Notes: generated by a model from the sequence alone, not told the origin. Counted from the first letter of the stretch, positions 19,790 to 29,362 are shown. The stretch is 41,576 nucleotides of DNA from Woeseiaceae bacterium (GCA_021773035.1 JAJFKU010000054.1:1-41576), one strand, 5' to 3'. Made by a program: numbers and translations.

Positions 19790-22700
19790 ATCGTAGTCGC
19801 TCCCACTTTTCCGCGTCCGACTAAGGCTGATTTTTGATACACGCGAACATCCAATGAGGCTTGCGCCGTTCCAAAGTCCGTCACTTGTTGCGCCGCCGTG
19901 TATGTCACGGTTTCTGTCGTGAGCCCTGCTATTGTTCGAACCACCGTGGCTCCAGTCATCACATCAACTTCATAATCAAGGGTGTCTTCAGATAACGGGA
20001 CATCTACTGAATCTTGCCAGCCGCCAGATAACCGCCCCCGACCTTTCCAGACAATAGTAATATCCCCGTTGTATCGTGTGCCTTCAATATGTACCGGCGC
20101 GTAGGGTTCTAACCCCATGCCGGAATTCACAAACCCTTTGTTTGGCACTTGGCCTAACGTCTGTCCGATTGATACCGCCCGATACAGTTTCAACACATTA
20201 AGATCATCCGTTGAATCAAAAATTCTCTTTACTGTGCTGGAATTGAGTAGCACAAAACGCTCGCCAACCGTATGGCTTGCGGTTTGATCCTCTGTCCCCC
20301 TACGTCCACGAAGTAGCGTTGTCAATTTATATTCATTGGGTTGGCTCGTTTCCGTAGCATCGACAAAATGGATCAACTCATTTCCAAGCAATGCCGCATT
20401 GGCCAGGTTCAATACGTTGTCTTCTGTTGACGAGGTAAGATCCCCGCTATGCACTGTTACATACAGCACGTTGTCACGATCCCACGTCCATGGGCTTGCC
20501 ACATCGGCAAGAGCCGTTGACGCATAACCTATAGTCGCTTCCGCTGTGAAAAGCTCCATAAAATCAAAGGACTGCCCCTGATCTTGTGACCTATAAAGTT
20601 CCGATGCGCTCCACCCAGAAAGGTAGCCCCCCGCTGCTGCGTAAAACCCGGCATTGTTATCTTGGTCACGCAACATAGGGACATCCATTAAAACAAGGTT
20701 AGTTGCTGCCAAGGTGTCAATGGTTTGCGTGGCGATGCTATCACTTACACCTGAATTGGAGAATGAATAAATGGTCAGGTCTTCCGGCACCGCTTCAAAT
20801 GTTAGAAGGTTTGGGAATTGATAATCTATCCTGGTGATTCGAACCGCCTTGGTTGTGCCATCGGCTTTTGTCGTGAGTGTAATGACATCAGCCGGGTCAA
20901 GTTCTAAATATTTCCTGGTTGTGGTGAACGTATAGGTTTCTCGTTCCACCCAGGCATTGTGTAACAATACATCAGCAATTTGTTTGGCCTTGTCGGCATC
21001 CATGACAATGGGAACCTCTAGGGTATTTTTGTCTAAGCTGTTGGTTACGAGTCTCCGCCCTATTTGGGTAGATTGGCTGTATTCTGCTGCTTGATCGATA
21101 TAGGTCACGTCAACATGGTTTGGTAATTCAACCTCTTGGGTGCGTTGTATTTTCACCGCGTCTGGTGCTTCAGCACCAGCCACCCGCGCCGCCAAATCGT
21201 CCCATGGAATCGTGACCTCCGTTGCCACCGTATCACTAGAGGTTATAGTCAGATAGATTGACATTTCCCGAGTCGATGTACTGATAGGCTGTGTTTCGTC
21301 GAATGGGTCAGAAAGGCCGTCAGCGTAGGTATCGGCATTCCATCGGTCTGCCCCAGTGACAGAATCCCTCGTCATAGTGGAAGAATTTTTAAAGTGGATG
21401 CCGATCCAATATGCTCCGGCTGGCAAGAAAACCGGCGCGGCAAATTCCATTTCATTCCACCCTAAATCAATCCCAACTTTTTCCGCTGTTTCTCCCAGGT
21501 ACGCCGCCGGACTTCCAGCCACATCGGAATAAATAACCCCCTTAATTGTGTCGGAAGGTTGCGCCGCATTTCCATGAAAAAATAGGCTTCTCGCATTTCC
21601 GCTGAAGTCCATCGTATATTGATTGACCACTTTCCGGTTTGCATTGCTGCTGGCAGAAGAAGACCCAACGGTGATTTTTCCTAACGTTCTGGGAATTTGT
21701 CCTCTCACGACTGACTTCAACGTGTAGTCTGATTCTGGCAGGTCGAAATAAAACGCCTGCTGCAAGGGTTCAATGGCCGCACGTATAGACATTCGACCTG
21801 TCACCGCGTATCCGGTCACGACATCGATTAAATTATCTATCACATAGTCTGCCGTTGTCAGCCCTCCGCGCTGCAATAAATCGCCGACAATATCACGCAA
21901 TAATACCAGGCCTGCGGTGTTGGCAGGGACTAAGGGAATCTTTCGAATCCCTTCACCATCTTTAGCCACAAACGCAAAAGAAGAATTGGGATATAAGATC
22001 ATTTGTTTAATATTCGTTCCAGAAAAATCTGATGCAAAACTTGTGATAGATGTCCCATCGCTTGGATCTATCTTGTGAAATATCGCTGTAGCGTCAGAGG
22101 TCATGGCCCAAATATCGCCCAAGCCCTGGTGGTATTCTATTCGAGTCGTTGAGCCGCCAAGGTCCCGTTCCCATAGTACCGCCAACGTCTCATGGTCCAG
22201 CTTGTGAATATTGGTCCCGCTGCCGGAATTGCCAATGGCGTACAGGGCTGGTTCAGACGGGTCATAGGTCAAGGAATTGTTAATATCATCGCTGAAATGA
22301 TCTATGGATGTCAGCACGGGATATTCAGGCCCCGCCCCTAATTTAAACAGTTTACCTGTGAAGTCCAAAAGATAAATATATTCCCCGCCAACCACCCAAT
22401 CCGCCACCCAAGATATTGATGGGCGCGACCCGGACAAAAGCGCATCCGTCAGCATTCCGGCTGGCGCAAACCCGGTCCCCCCGTTGGTAGCACCAATCAG
22501 CATATTTGGTTCTTCTTGCAACAGTGTCCCCGGCGTCATTCTGGTATCCATCAACACTTCACCCAGCCAACTGCTGCCACTAAATAGGTTATGGGAAACT
22601 GCTGTGTAGGAATTCACGTCAATCGCTTGATTTGATATTCCCCCACTGGACACGAATGGATACCCCCCCCACATTCTAGCGGGCACAGTGGTGAATGAAG

Positions 22701-23574
22701 ATCCATCTAATACCGTGAATTCTGGCTGGTAGGAGAGCCCTGCAACTTGGTCTTCAAGGGCAATCGTTTTAATAACGGTCATCGTTTCCGGATTTATTAC
22801 ATCCACTGTGTTTGCCGTTTGATCTGAAGCCCAGATAAACCCGGTTACGGGGTCAAGCTCCATGTCAATCGGGTCCATGGAATACAGTGTGCTGACAATC
22901 GTTTGAGAACCTGACGTGATGACTTCATAGGTAAAGTTAGGGATTTGATTGTTGAATGGTGCAAGCTGAAGCGTGTCGTGAACCACATAAGCATATCCTC
23001 GATATGCCGGGACATCGCCAACCCCAATAAACGATTCAATCAATGGGTCAGGCATCTGTGTTTCGGTGCCAGTATACACCCTGAATTCCATTGGCGCTTT
23101 TGCGCCGAGTGGTATATTTTCTGAATCAAAAACGAGTTCCTTGTTGGCCCAAATTTTATTTACGCCAAGGATTGGCCCCTCGCATAAATTCACCGCAAAC
23201 GAGGCGTGATAAGTAAAGGTGGTAGTGGTGGCGCTACTCTTTGGTGGGCCTCCACCCTTCGCCGCTCCACCGCCGCTAGTCTGAGTTTCCACATGCTTGG
23301 TTTCAACCCTATCGGTAGACCAAATGACGTTTCCGGCAGCGCGCACGGAACCCCAAAAAATTGGGATCGGGTTACCATAGGTCGATGTCTGGACCGTCAG
23401 GTCTTGAAGTCTAGGCCCAGTCTGTTGAATGTTCTGGCCCTTGGACCCACCGCCCTTGAAGAGTTGCCCGCCAACCGCCCCGCCGATAAACCCGCCGAGT
23501 TGCGGAGCCCCTACAAATCCGCCGATGACACTGCCCGCGACGGTTCCTACGAGTTTTCCAATTCCTGAACTCAT
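19786..23574 (-). CDS. Tail tip hub / host-specificity protein with beta-propeller insert
   Basis: 1262 residues, the functional counterpart of lambda J and of GTA-type hub proteins. A Gly-rich start (GGFVGAPQLGGFIGGAVGG) and YGNPIPIFWGSVRAAGNVIW open the hub. VLLRDIVGDLLQRGGL, SIRAAIEPLQQAFYFD and the later ELDPADVITLT and TTLLRGRRGTEDQ segments are family hallmarks. Between them, residues about 224 to 550 look like a YVTN/NHL beta-propeller (IWASDQTANTVDVINPETM, LYAIGNSGSGTNIHKLDHET, IWAMTSDATAIFHKIDPSDG), and 632 to 780 hold a sandwich domain. It forms the tail tip and contacts the host. Confidence 0.88.
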   Translation of the reverse strand: MSSGIGKLVGTVAGSVIGGFVGAPQLGGFIGGAVGGQLFKGGGSKGQNIQQTGPRLQDLTVQTSTYGNPIPIFWGSVRAAGNVIWSTDRVETKHVETQTSGGGAAKGGGPPKSSATTTTFTYHASFAVNLCEGPILGVNKIWANKELVFDSENIPLGAKAPMEFRVYTGTETQMPDPLIESFIGVGDVPAYRGYAYVVHDTLQLAPFNNQIPNFTYEVITSGSQTIVSTLYSMDPIDMELDPVTGFIWASDQTANTVDVINPETMTVIKTIALEDQVAGLSYQPEFTVLDGSSFTTVPARMWGGYPFVSSGGISNQAIDVNSYTAVSHNLFSGSSWLGEVLMDTRMTPGTLLQEEPNMLIGATNGGTGFAPAGMLTDALLSGSRPSISWVADWVVGGEYIYLLDFTGKLFKLGAGPEYPVLTSIDHFSDDINNSLTYDPSEPALYAIGNSGSGTNIHKLDHETLAVLWERDLGGSTTRIEYHQGLGDIWAMTSDATAIFHKIDPSDGTSITSFASDFSGTNIKQMILYPNSSFAFVAKDGEGIRKIPLVPANTAGLVLLRDIVGDLLQRGGLTTADYVIDNLIDVVTGYAVTGRMSIRAAIEPLQQAFYFDLPESDYTLKSVVRGQIPRTLGKITVGSSSASSNANRKVVNQYTMDFSGNARSLFFHGNAAQPSDTIKGVIYSDVAGSPAAYLGETAEKVGIDLGWNEMEFAAPVFLPAGAYWIGIHFKNSSTMTRDSVTGADRWNADTYADGLSDPFDETQPISTSTREMSIYLTITSSDTVATEVTIPWDDLAARVAGAEAPDAVKIQRTQEVELPNHVDVTYIDQAAEYSQSTQIGRRLVTNSLDKNTLEVPIVMDADKAKQIADVLLHNAWVERETYTFTTTRKYLELDPADVITLTTKADGTTKAVRITRIDYQFPNLLTFEAVPEDLTIYSFSNSGVSDSIATQTIDTLAATNLVLMDVPMLRDQDNNAGFYAAAGGYLSGWSASELYRSQDQGQSFDFMELFTAEATIGYASTALADVASPWTWDRDNVLYVTVHSGDLTSSTEDNVLNLANAALLGNELIHFVDATETSQPNEYKLTTLLRGRRGTEDQTASHTVGERFVLLNSSTVKRIFDSTDDLNVLKLYRAVSIGQTLGQVPNKGFVNSGMGLEPYAPVHIEGTRYNGDITIVWKGRGRLSGGWQDSVDVPLSEDTLDYEVDVMTGATVVRTIAGLTTETVTYTAAQQVTDFGTAQASLDVRVYQKSALVGRGKVGATTI

Positions 23575-24017
23575 AGCTGCGCAATACCTCTTAGACGATA
23601 CACTTTTCTAATTTTCCCGATCCATTCTTCATTCAGGCTGTGCTCGGTCACGCAACGCGGCTCTTTCGAGTAGGCGTGGATCATGCCGGTGTCCGTTAGT
23701 ATCCCCCAGTGTTGCGGATCGTCGAGCCCCATCAGCAATTGCACTAAATCCCCCGCCTGTCTCTTTTCCTTTGGTATGAGATCGCAATGTTCTGACACAA
23801 TTATTTCCGATTTTTTCCCGCTTATGTTTGCACCATACCCCCGCTCATCCCGTGGGTTTTCTCCGAGTTCAATCGCCACTAGTTTCAAGAGGCCCACACA
23901 ATCCAGCCCGCGCCGGGTTCGTCCCTGTTTTTTATAGGGCACCCCTATATACTGCCTTGCGGCCTTCACAACGTCCCTAGGTGTTAACAATGCTATGGGT
24001 TCCTGTCTGTGGCACAT
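23571..24017 (-). CDS. NlpC/P60 peptidase, tail tip assembly or entry protein
   Basis: 148 residues. KAARQYIGVPYKKQGRTRRG then LDCVGLLKL holds the catalytic Cys, and DPQHWGILTDTGMIHAY the catalytic His region, as in NlpC/P60 peptidases. In lambda the K protein occupies this place before the tip proteins; in GTA-like phages it helps cell wall passage. It overlaps DUF2163 by 41 bases and the hub by four. The order DUF2460, DUF2163, NlpC/P60, hub is the standard one for this tail type. Confidence 0.9.
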   Translation of the reverse strand: MCHRQEPIALLTPRDVVKAARQYIGVPYKKQGRTRRGLDCVGLLKLVAIELGENPRDERGYGANISGKKSEIIVSEHCDLIPKEKRQAGDLVQLLMGLDDPQHWGILTDTGMIHAYSKEPRCVTEHSLNEEWIGKIRKVYRLRGIAQL

Positions 24018-25026
24018 GAGGGAATGCCCTAAAGTTTATGGTGTTGTCGAATTTTGTTTTGCAAGCCGTTTGAAAATCTTTTGAGCACCCGGCGTGGAGA
24101 GTGTAGGCGTCCCCGACTTGCACGGCTTCAACCATGGGGATGACAAGATCTATTTGTCCACCAGTGTTTAGGTAAGATTTCACTTCCATGGATCGACCGA
24201 TATTCAAGCCACTCGTAAACGTGATTTTGCCTTGATCAAAAAAACCATCGGCTTCGAGCCTGGAGGTATCAAAGAATACCCGATCATTGGTGGCGCTGGT
24301 AATCGTTCCCGATACAGTCAGGGCTTGAATGGTGGTCCATGTGGCCGTACCGTCAACGGTCGTGCCGTCTATGGTGGTGTTCCACGTGGGTTCGCTGGCT
24401 CCACTCGTTCCGGCTGTGGTGCATTTGAAATGCCGCGCATTTTCTACCGTGGGTTTGACCACGCTCCCGGTCTCGGCAGCAAAAGACGAACGTTCCGCAT
24501 AAGGTGTGGAGGCTTCCCAAACTGGTGGATCTAAACGCACCTTGCACCGATCATCCCCAAGATCAGCCGGGCACCCAGGGCCATACAATCCAACAATATT
24601 TTGTGAAATAGCTTGTGTCAGTCCTCGGATTTCTCCGGTAAAACCATGTTCCCCGAGTTCAATTTCTCCGATCCACCCCTTTCTGAGTTTCACCTCTCCT
24701 TGAGAAGTGTCGCCCCAATTGACTAGAAATACCTTAACCTCTGCATTGTTCCATTTTCCGTAAAGCACATCGTCATAATCAAACCCAGAAAGGGATAGAA
24801 TGCCCTCAACTTCCATGTTTGAGACTGCGAGACTGATATTAGTTGTCACCGCGCTCGGCGTATACCCTAACGCCGCTGAATATGTGACGCTTTCAAAAGA
24901 AATGTCTTGTGTGTGCGACGTGAACGCCTTTACCGTGCCATCGGTCGCGGTAAGCTTCCAGCACATTGATAGCGTAGTGGTCGTTTGTTCTAAGTGGGAT
25001 TGCAAATTTGCACCAATAGTTTTCAT
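23977..25026 (-). CDS. DUF2163 / BR0599-type tail protein with inserted domain
   Basis: 349 residues. The first 165 residues are DUF2163 (TLSMCWKLTATDGTVKAFTS, YSAALGYTPSAVTTN, GLYGPGCPADLGDDRCKV), and the end is the BR0599 cysteine part (LHAGCSKDFQTACKTKFDN). Between them residues about 185 to 235 carry a small module (NARHFKCTTAGTSGASEPTW, DGTATWT) of the type that appears in many phage tail proteins and may bind sugar. It belongs to the GTA-like tail tip, next to DUF2460. Confidence 0.85.
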   Translation of the reverse strand: MKTIGANLQSHLEQTTTTLSMCWKLTATDGTVKAFTSHTQDISFESVTYSAALGYTPSAVTTNISLAVSNMEVEGILSLSGFDYDDVLYGKWNNAEVKVFLVNWGDTSQGEVKLRKGWIGEIELGEHGFTGEIRGLTQAISQNIVGLYGPGCPADLGDDRCKVRLDPPVWEASTPYAERSSFAAETGSVVKPTVENARHFKCTTAGTSGASEPTWNTTIDGTTVDGTATWTTIQALTVSGTITSATNDRVFFDTSRLEADGFFDQGKITFTSGLNIGRSMEVKSYLNTGGQIDLVIPMVEAVQVGDAYTLHAGCSKDFQTACKTKFDNTINFRAFPHVPQTGTHSIVNT

Positions 25027-25856
25027 GCAATATCCCGCACTTCTATTATGGAAATATCGTCAGGTGTATTCACTTCAAAGGCCTCCCACGTCGCCGGGAG
25101 TGAGTCCGTATCAAATCTTGTCGGCACGTCAAAATCTCCCGACCAATCTAGTGCATCCCCCGCAGGCTGAATATATTGTTCCGCTGTGCCTGCGCTGGAA
25201 TATGCCGTGAACGCGCTTGTATCCTCAATTTCAAATGTGGTGCTTGTAACATTAGCAATAGTCTGTAGTTTATTATTCACTTCCGTCATCCCTAATACGG
25301 AATGCAGCCAAATGAATTCCCCATTCGAAAATCCATGTGCCCCATCGGTAGTCACAACCCCTGGATCGGCTGCGGTAATTCCTGTAATAGTTTTCGTAAT
25401 ATCTGGAACCGTCAGGGTAATAATCCCCGTTGCGGTGTCAACGGTAAAATCTGTAAAACTAGACGCTGCTCGCCGCATCGTCATTGCCGGGCTAGCAATA
25501 GGCTTGGTTATGTTTCTGACATACGATTGACCCCCATTTGTATAGGTCTTGATTAACTGTGCCGTCGGTGCTCCCGTTAGAACTAAGACTTCATTAGCTG
25601 CTGAATAATCTGTCCAATCTTTAAACCTAAAGGCCCTCGCCATTCCCTGTCTTGCTAAAAAAAATGTAATAAGTGTTTCTAGGTCTGATTGCGTTCTCAC
25701 CCCAAATGCTGCGTTATACCGATGGATAGGATCGGCCCAGTTTTGATTTCTGGCTTCGTGCCCAGAATTGACCGTCACAATATCCGTATTCCAATTAGGC
25801 CCACCGCTCGATCCTTTACTGATATTTGTAGGAAAAAGCACTTCATCAAATGCCAT
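25023..25856 (-). CDS. DUF2460 tail tip (distal tail-like) protein
   Basis: 277 residues. FDEVLFPTNISKGSSGGPNW opens the DUF2460 family; SGHEARNQNWADPIHRYNAA and ARAFRFKDWTDYSA are the hallmark motifs, and TRFDTDSLP near the end is also typical. An insert (ITAADPGVVTTDGAHGFSN) lies in the middle. Members link the tail tube to the hub in siphoviruses of the GTA type. It overlaps the tape measure gene by one base and DUF2163 by four. Confidence 0.9.
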   Translation of the reverse strand: MAFDEVLFPTNISKGSSGGPNWNTDIVTVNSGHEARNQNWADPIHRYNAAFGVRTQSDLETLITFFLARQGMARAFRFKDWTDYSAANEVLVLTGAPTAQLIKTYTNGGQSYVRNITKPIASPAMTMRRAASSFTDFTVDTATGIITLTVPDITKTITGITAADPGVVTTDGAHGFSNGEFIWLHSVLGMTEVNNKLQTIANVTSTTFEIEDTSAFTAYSSAGTAEQYIQPAGDALDWSGDFDVPTRFDTDSLPATWEAFEVNTPDDISIIEVRDIA

Positions 25857-28800
25857 TATAGCTGCCTCTCCCCCCTGGCTATGGCCCTATTTAGTACCGC
25901 TGCAACCTGCCCCTTGTTCTGGAAGAAAGACTTTGCATCTTGAGTAGTAATATTGACTGTAATGTTATTTCCCCCGCGCTGTGAACCCTTCATATTGACA
26001 GGGATTGATCGACCATCGGGCAATGGCACAAAGGCCTCACTCCCTCGTCCTTCGCCAAACATTGCTAGGGTTGGATCTTTGGCAATCCCGCCCGCCGCAA
26101 AACGTCGAAGTTTAACGGGACCCTTGCTAGTCATCACACCACCATTAGCAAAAGAAAAAAGGTCCCCTATCCCGCTAAAAAGACCGCCGCCACCGCCGCC
26201 GCCGCCACCAAAGCCACCACCCGTAAAAATGTCAAAGACTCCACCACCACCACCCGCCATCGTCGCACCGCCGCCAAATAGCATATTAAACGTTTTATCT
26301 GCCGACATATTCAAAAGTTTTCGGTTTATATTATCTGCGAATGAATCAAAGGCGCTGCCCAGTGAATCGAACACCCCTTTACCGCTGTCTAGGTCTGTGA
26401 ATAGGTCGCGGAAACTGCCCCGCAAATCGTCTTGCACCGTAACGCCCATAAACATAATGTCGTTAGCCGATTCTTTGAGTTGTTTACTTTTCAGTTTTAG
26501 TGCCTTGGCGTGTTCCTTGGCCGTTTTTGCGTCAAGCCTATCCTGGTCCCGTTGCGCCCTTTCCTTCTCTTTCTTTTCAATGGCCAGATGTCGCTGCGCC
26601 TCTCTTTCGAAAGGGGTATCTCCTGCGCGATCTTTAACGCCAAAAATTATTTGTTCCTCTCTTCTTTTTTTTGCATCCTCATCAATTTTTTGCTGCGCCG
26701 CCGCCATGTTCTTATAATGCACCCGCATGGCCTGCGTGTATTTTTCTGCGGCTGTTGCTCGGTCATCGTCAATCTTTTTTTGCGCCTCGGCCATGTTCTT
26801 TTCGTGAACGCGGAAATCTTCCGTCAGCTTGAGTGCCTTAGCTGCTTTTTCTTCATCAAGCTTCGCCTGCGCCTCGGCCATATTCTTTTCATGAACACGG
26901 AAATCTTCCGTCAGCTTGAGTGCCTTAGCTGCTTTTTCTTCATCAAGCTTGGCCTGCGCCTCGGCCATGTTCTTTTCGTGAACGCGCATATCTTCCGTGG
27001 TCTTAAGCGCCGCTTCTGCTCGTTTCTCGTCAAGCTTCGCCTGCGCCTCGGCCATATTCTTTTGATGAACGCGCATATCTTCCGTGTATTTTAACGCCGC
27101 CGCCGCTCGTTCCTCATCAAGTTTCGCCTGCGCCTCGGCCATATTCTTTTGATGAACGCGCATATCTTCCGTAGACTTGAACGCCCTGGCTGCTTTTTCT
27201 TCATCAAGCTTAACCTGCGCCTCGGCCATGTTCTTTTGATGAACGCGAAAATCCTGAGTTCTTTGCAATGCGGCTTCTTTTGCTTCATCAACAGCACTTT
27301 TGCCTTTTTTACTCTTCGTGGTAGTTTCTGGTATTGCCCTTGGGGCAATTGGTGGTAACTCTGTTTTTCTTTTAGGGGCAATGGTTGGTGCCGTACCAGG
27401 AAAGGCTTTAAGCTCAAAAGGCTTGCCTACGGTCTGAGGAAATCCGCCTAGCAGGTTCTCAAATCGTGTTTGGGAATTAAAATCACCGCGTTTATCTGCT
27501 TCCGTTTGGTCCGGCGCGCCCTTAAAGTCTCCATCACCACGCATAAACGCAAATTCGTCTTTTGTTTCTTTTGCTTTTTTCGTAATTGCTTCTAGGCGTT
27601 CCTCTAGGCCACTTGTTCCAGAAAAAACATTCCCACTAAAAAAATGACTGCCGATTGCTATGATTTTCTCGAACCAAGATCCCACTTCAATCAGGGACCC
27701 CACTATAATATCAAGCGATACTCTCCCGACATCCTGCGCAAACTCAATAAACGCATTGCCTCCACGTTCATTAAAACTGGCTATGTCATCCCTTAATAGG
27801 GTGAAGGCCCCGGCAAGCGCTGCGACCGCTGCAATGCTGGCAAAAATTGGCCCTCCCGCAACGGACAGGCTCCCCAATATAAATGCTAACCCGCCCAGCC
27901 CCACCGCAAGCGTGCCTCCTACTGCCACGGCTGCCGCCACCGCAGCAAGCGCCTCAACAAGCCTGGGGCTTTCTGTGGCCCAATCTGTAAATCCATCAAT
28001 TACGGGACCTATAAACTTCACGATAGAAGCCATGGCCGGGGCAATAACTTTTCCCAAGGTTATAGCCGCGTCCGTTAGCTTGTTATTGACTAGGGCTAGC
28101 TGGCTTTCGAGTGTTTCAAATCGTTTTTCAGATTCAATGGTTAAGGCTGTATTTTTTATGAATTCCTCACTACTAAGCGCCATGGATCGGCCAAACAAAT
28201 CCCCAGCATTTGCCGTTCTAAGCAATGCGTCACGCAGGCGGATTTCTTTAATTCCAAGGTCTTCCAGCACCCCCAAAAGATTCCCGCCGCTGTCCTGGAC
28301 AGCCCCCAAAGACTCAACAAATCGCGTTAGTGCCTGCGCGGGGTTTTCTTGTACGACTCGCTGAAATTGTTCAACCGTAAGGCCCATGACGGACGCTAGC
28401 CCCTCCGCCGCTTCCCCGCCATTTGCCGCCGCCCCGGCAATTTTTATCATGACCTTTGAAAAGGCTGTGCCTCCCGCCTCCGCATTGATCCCCAAAGAAC
28501 TTAACGCCGCGCCGATGCCTAGTACTTCGTCAGTACTGAGGCCCACCGTTTTGCCCGCGCCCGCTAACCGCAAGGCAAATGCTGAAATTTCCGATTCGGT
28601 CGTTGCAAAATTATTACCAAGACCCACAACCGCAGATCCAACCCTATCAATTTGGTCAAGGGGCAAACCCATAATGTTAGCTAGCCGCGCAAAATCCGAT
28701 GCGGCCTGGTCTGTGGTTAAGTTTGAAGAAACGGCAATGCGGGCTATCGTATCGGTAAATTTGGTGATATTTTCAACGCCATCGACTCCCAATTGGCCTG

Positions 28801-29131
28801 CTATTTCTCCGATTTTAGACAATTCAACGGCTGAAACTGGAATAGTTTTTGACAGGCTAATAACATTTTCTTCAAGCTGTTTGAATTGGGTTTCTGTGGC
28901 GTCAACTGTTTTACGAATTCCGGCAAAAGCCGACTCGAACTCAATTGACGCATTCAGTACACTTTTACCAAAGAGGATAATAGGAGCGGCCATTGCCGCG
29001 CCCATCCCTGCCGTTTTTGCCCCAAAATCACGCAGCTTGCCTTGCAGCCTTTGAACGCGCCTTTCGGCTCTATCAACTTCTGATATAAATTGACCGCCCT
29101 TGAGCACCAGCGTAGAGACAATACTAGCCAA
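25856..29131 (-). CDS. Tail tape measure protein
   Basis: 1091 residues, TTG start directly after the upstream TAA. Residues about 60 to 330 are the TP901-type tape measure core (FESAFAGIRKTVDATETQF, LTTDQAASDFARLANIMG, EISAFALRLAGAGKTVGLS). A hydrophobic belt lies around 375 to 450 (AAVAAAVAVGGTLAVGLGG, ASIAAVAALAGAFTLL), probably used in membrane passage. Residues about 625 to 827 hold seven 29-residue coiled-coil repeats, and a Gly-rich stretch is followed by LFSFANGGVMTSKGPV, a typical C-terminus. It sets tail length and helps DNA entry. Confidence 0.95.
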   Translation of the reverse strand: MASIVSTLVLKGGQFISEVDRAERRVQRLQGKLRDFGAKTAGMGAAMAAPIILFGKSVLNASIEFESAFAGIRKTVDATETQFKQLEENVISLSKTIPVSAVELSKIGEIAGQLGVDGVENITKFTDTIARIAVSSNLTTDQAASDFARLANIMGLPLDQIDRVGSAVVGLGNNFATTESEISAFALRLAGAGKTVGLSTDEVLGIGAALSSLGINAEAGGTAFSKVMIKIAGAAANGGEAAEGLASVMGLTVEQFQRVVQENPAQALTRFVESLGAVQDSGGNLLGVLEDLGIKEIRLRDALLRTANAGDLFGRSMALSSEEFIKNTALTIESEKRFETLESQLALVNNKLTDAAITLGKVIAPAMASIVKFIGPVIDGFTDWATESPRLVEALAAVAAAVAVGGTLAVGLGGLAFILGSLSVAGGPIFASIAAVAALAGAFTLLRDDIASFNERGGNAFIEFAQDVGRVSLDIIVGSLIEVGSWFEKIIAIGSHFFSGNVFSGTSGLEERLEAITKKAKETKDEFAFMRGDGDFKGAPDQTEADKRGDFNSQTRFENLLGGFPQTVGKPFELKAFPGTAPTIAPKRKTELPPIAPRAIPETTTKSKKGKSAVDEAKEAALQRTQDFRVHQKNMAEAQVKLDEEKAARAFKSTEDMRVHQKNMAEAQAKLDEERAAAALKYTEDMRVHQKNMAEAQAKLDEKRAEAALKTTEDMRVHEKNMAEAQAKLDEEKAAKALKLTEDFRVHEKNMAEAQAKLDEEKAAKALKLTEDFRVHEKNMAEAQKKIDDDRATAAEKYTQAMRVHYKNMAAAQQKIDEDAKKRREEQIIFGVKDRAGDTPFEREAQRHLAIEKKEKERAQRDQDRLDAKTAKEHAKALKLKSKQLKESANDIMFMGVTVQDDLRGSFRDLFTDLDSGKGVFDSLGSAFDSFADNINRKLLNMSADKTFNMLFGGGATMAGGGGGVFDIFTGGGFGGGGGGGGGLFSGIGDLFSFANGGVMTSKGPVKLRRFAAGGIAKDPTLAMFGEGRGSEAFVPLPDGRSIPVNMKGSQRGGNNITVNITTQDAKSFFQNKGQVAAVLNRAIARGERQL
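26650..27258. repeat. Seven 87-bp tandem repeats in the tape measure gene
   Basis: Seven copies of an 87-bp unit (609 bp in all) encode the consensus TEDMRVHEKNMAEAQAKLDE plus a nine-residue Ala/Lys link. The spacing is exact: GCCTCGG recurs at 26784, 26871 and 26958. The two copies lying at about 26795-26970 are almost identical in DNA, which indicates recent duplication; the outer copies have diverged. Confidence 0.9.
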
Positions 29132-29362
29132 TTACTTAACCTCCACTACTTCACATTTTGAACACGCCAATGTTTCTAGCCCCTCTTCATTCAAATTAAA
29201 AAACCGCTTACATCTTTCAATGTTGCGGTTTCCACATGCCTCGCCCAGTTTTTTCTTTTTGGTAGATACTAGCCCCAGTGAATCAAAAGAGGGGATGTCT
29301 TTGACGCCACAAAAATTCAACACGGCCATCTGCATCAATTGTTCTCGCTGCCTGATAACCAT
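29132..29362 (-). CDS. Tail assembly chaperone, frameshifted C-terminal part
   Basis: 76 residues if started at ATG 29362, but this frame is open well upstream with no stop (back past 29551), and that stretch reads as protein (ERICAIVSGGTPAHRDSILD, LTPEETEPYMVIRQREQ). The likely product is therefore a fusion with the preceding 154-residue chaperone made by -1 frameshifting, as for lambda G and GT. It has four cysteines (NFCG, EACG, ERCKRFF, ACSKC), possibly a zinc site. Its position immediately before the tape measure gene is the classic one. Confidence 0.75.
   Translation of the reverse strand: MVIRQREQLMQMAVLNFCGVKDIPSFDSLGLVSTKKKKLGEACGNRNIERCKRFFNLNEEGLETLACSKCEVVEVK

Noticed and set aside
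16024..23574. Diversity-generating retroelement in the fibre or hub genes
   Set aside because: No reverse transcriptase gene and no template/variable repeat pair was found; shared domains are diverged paralogues.
25953..26717. Long rightward frames over the tape measure and other late genes
   Set aside because: They are antisense to strongly supported genes, Pro/Ser-rich, and show no motif; typical mirror frames of Gly/Ala-rich coding.
26650..27258. Regular 87-bp repeats as a possible CRISPR-like array
   Set aside because: The repeats are contiguous, in frame and encode coiled-coil units of the tape measure protein; there are no spacers or cas genes.
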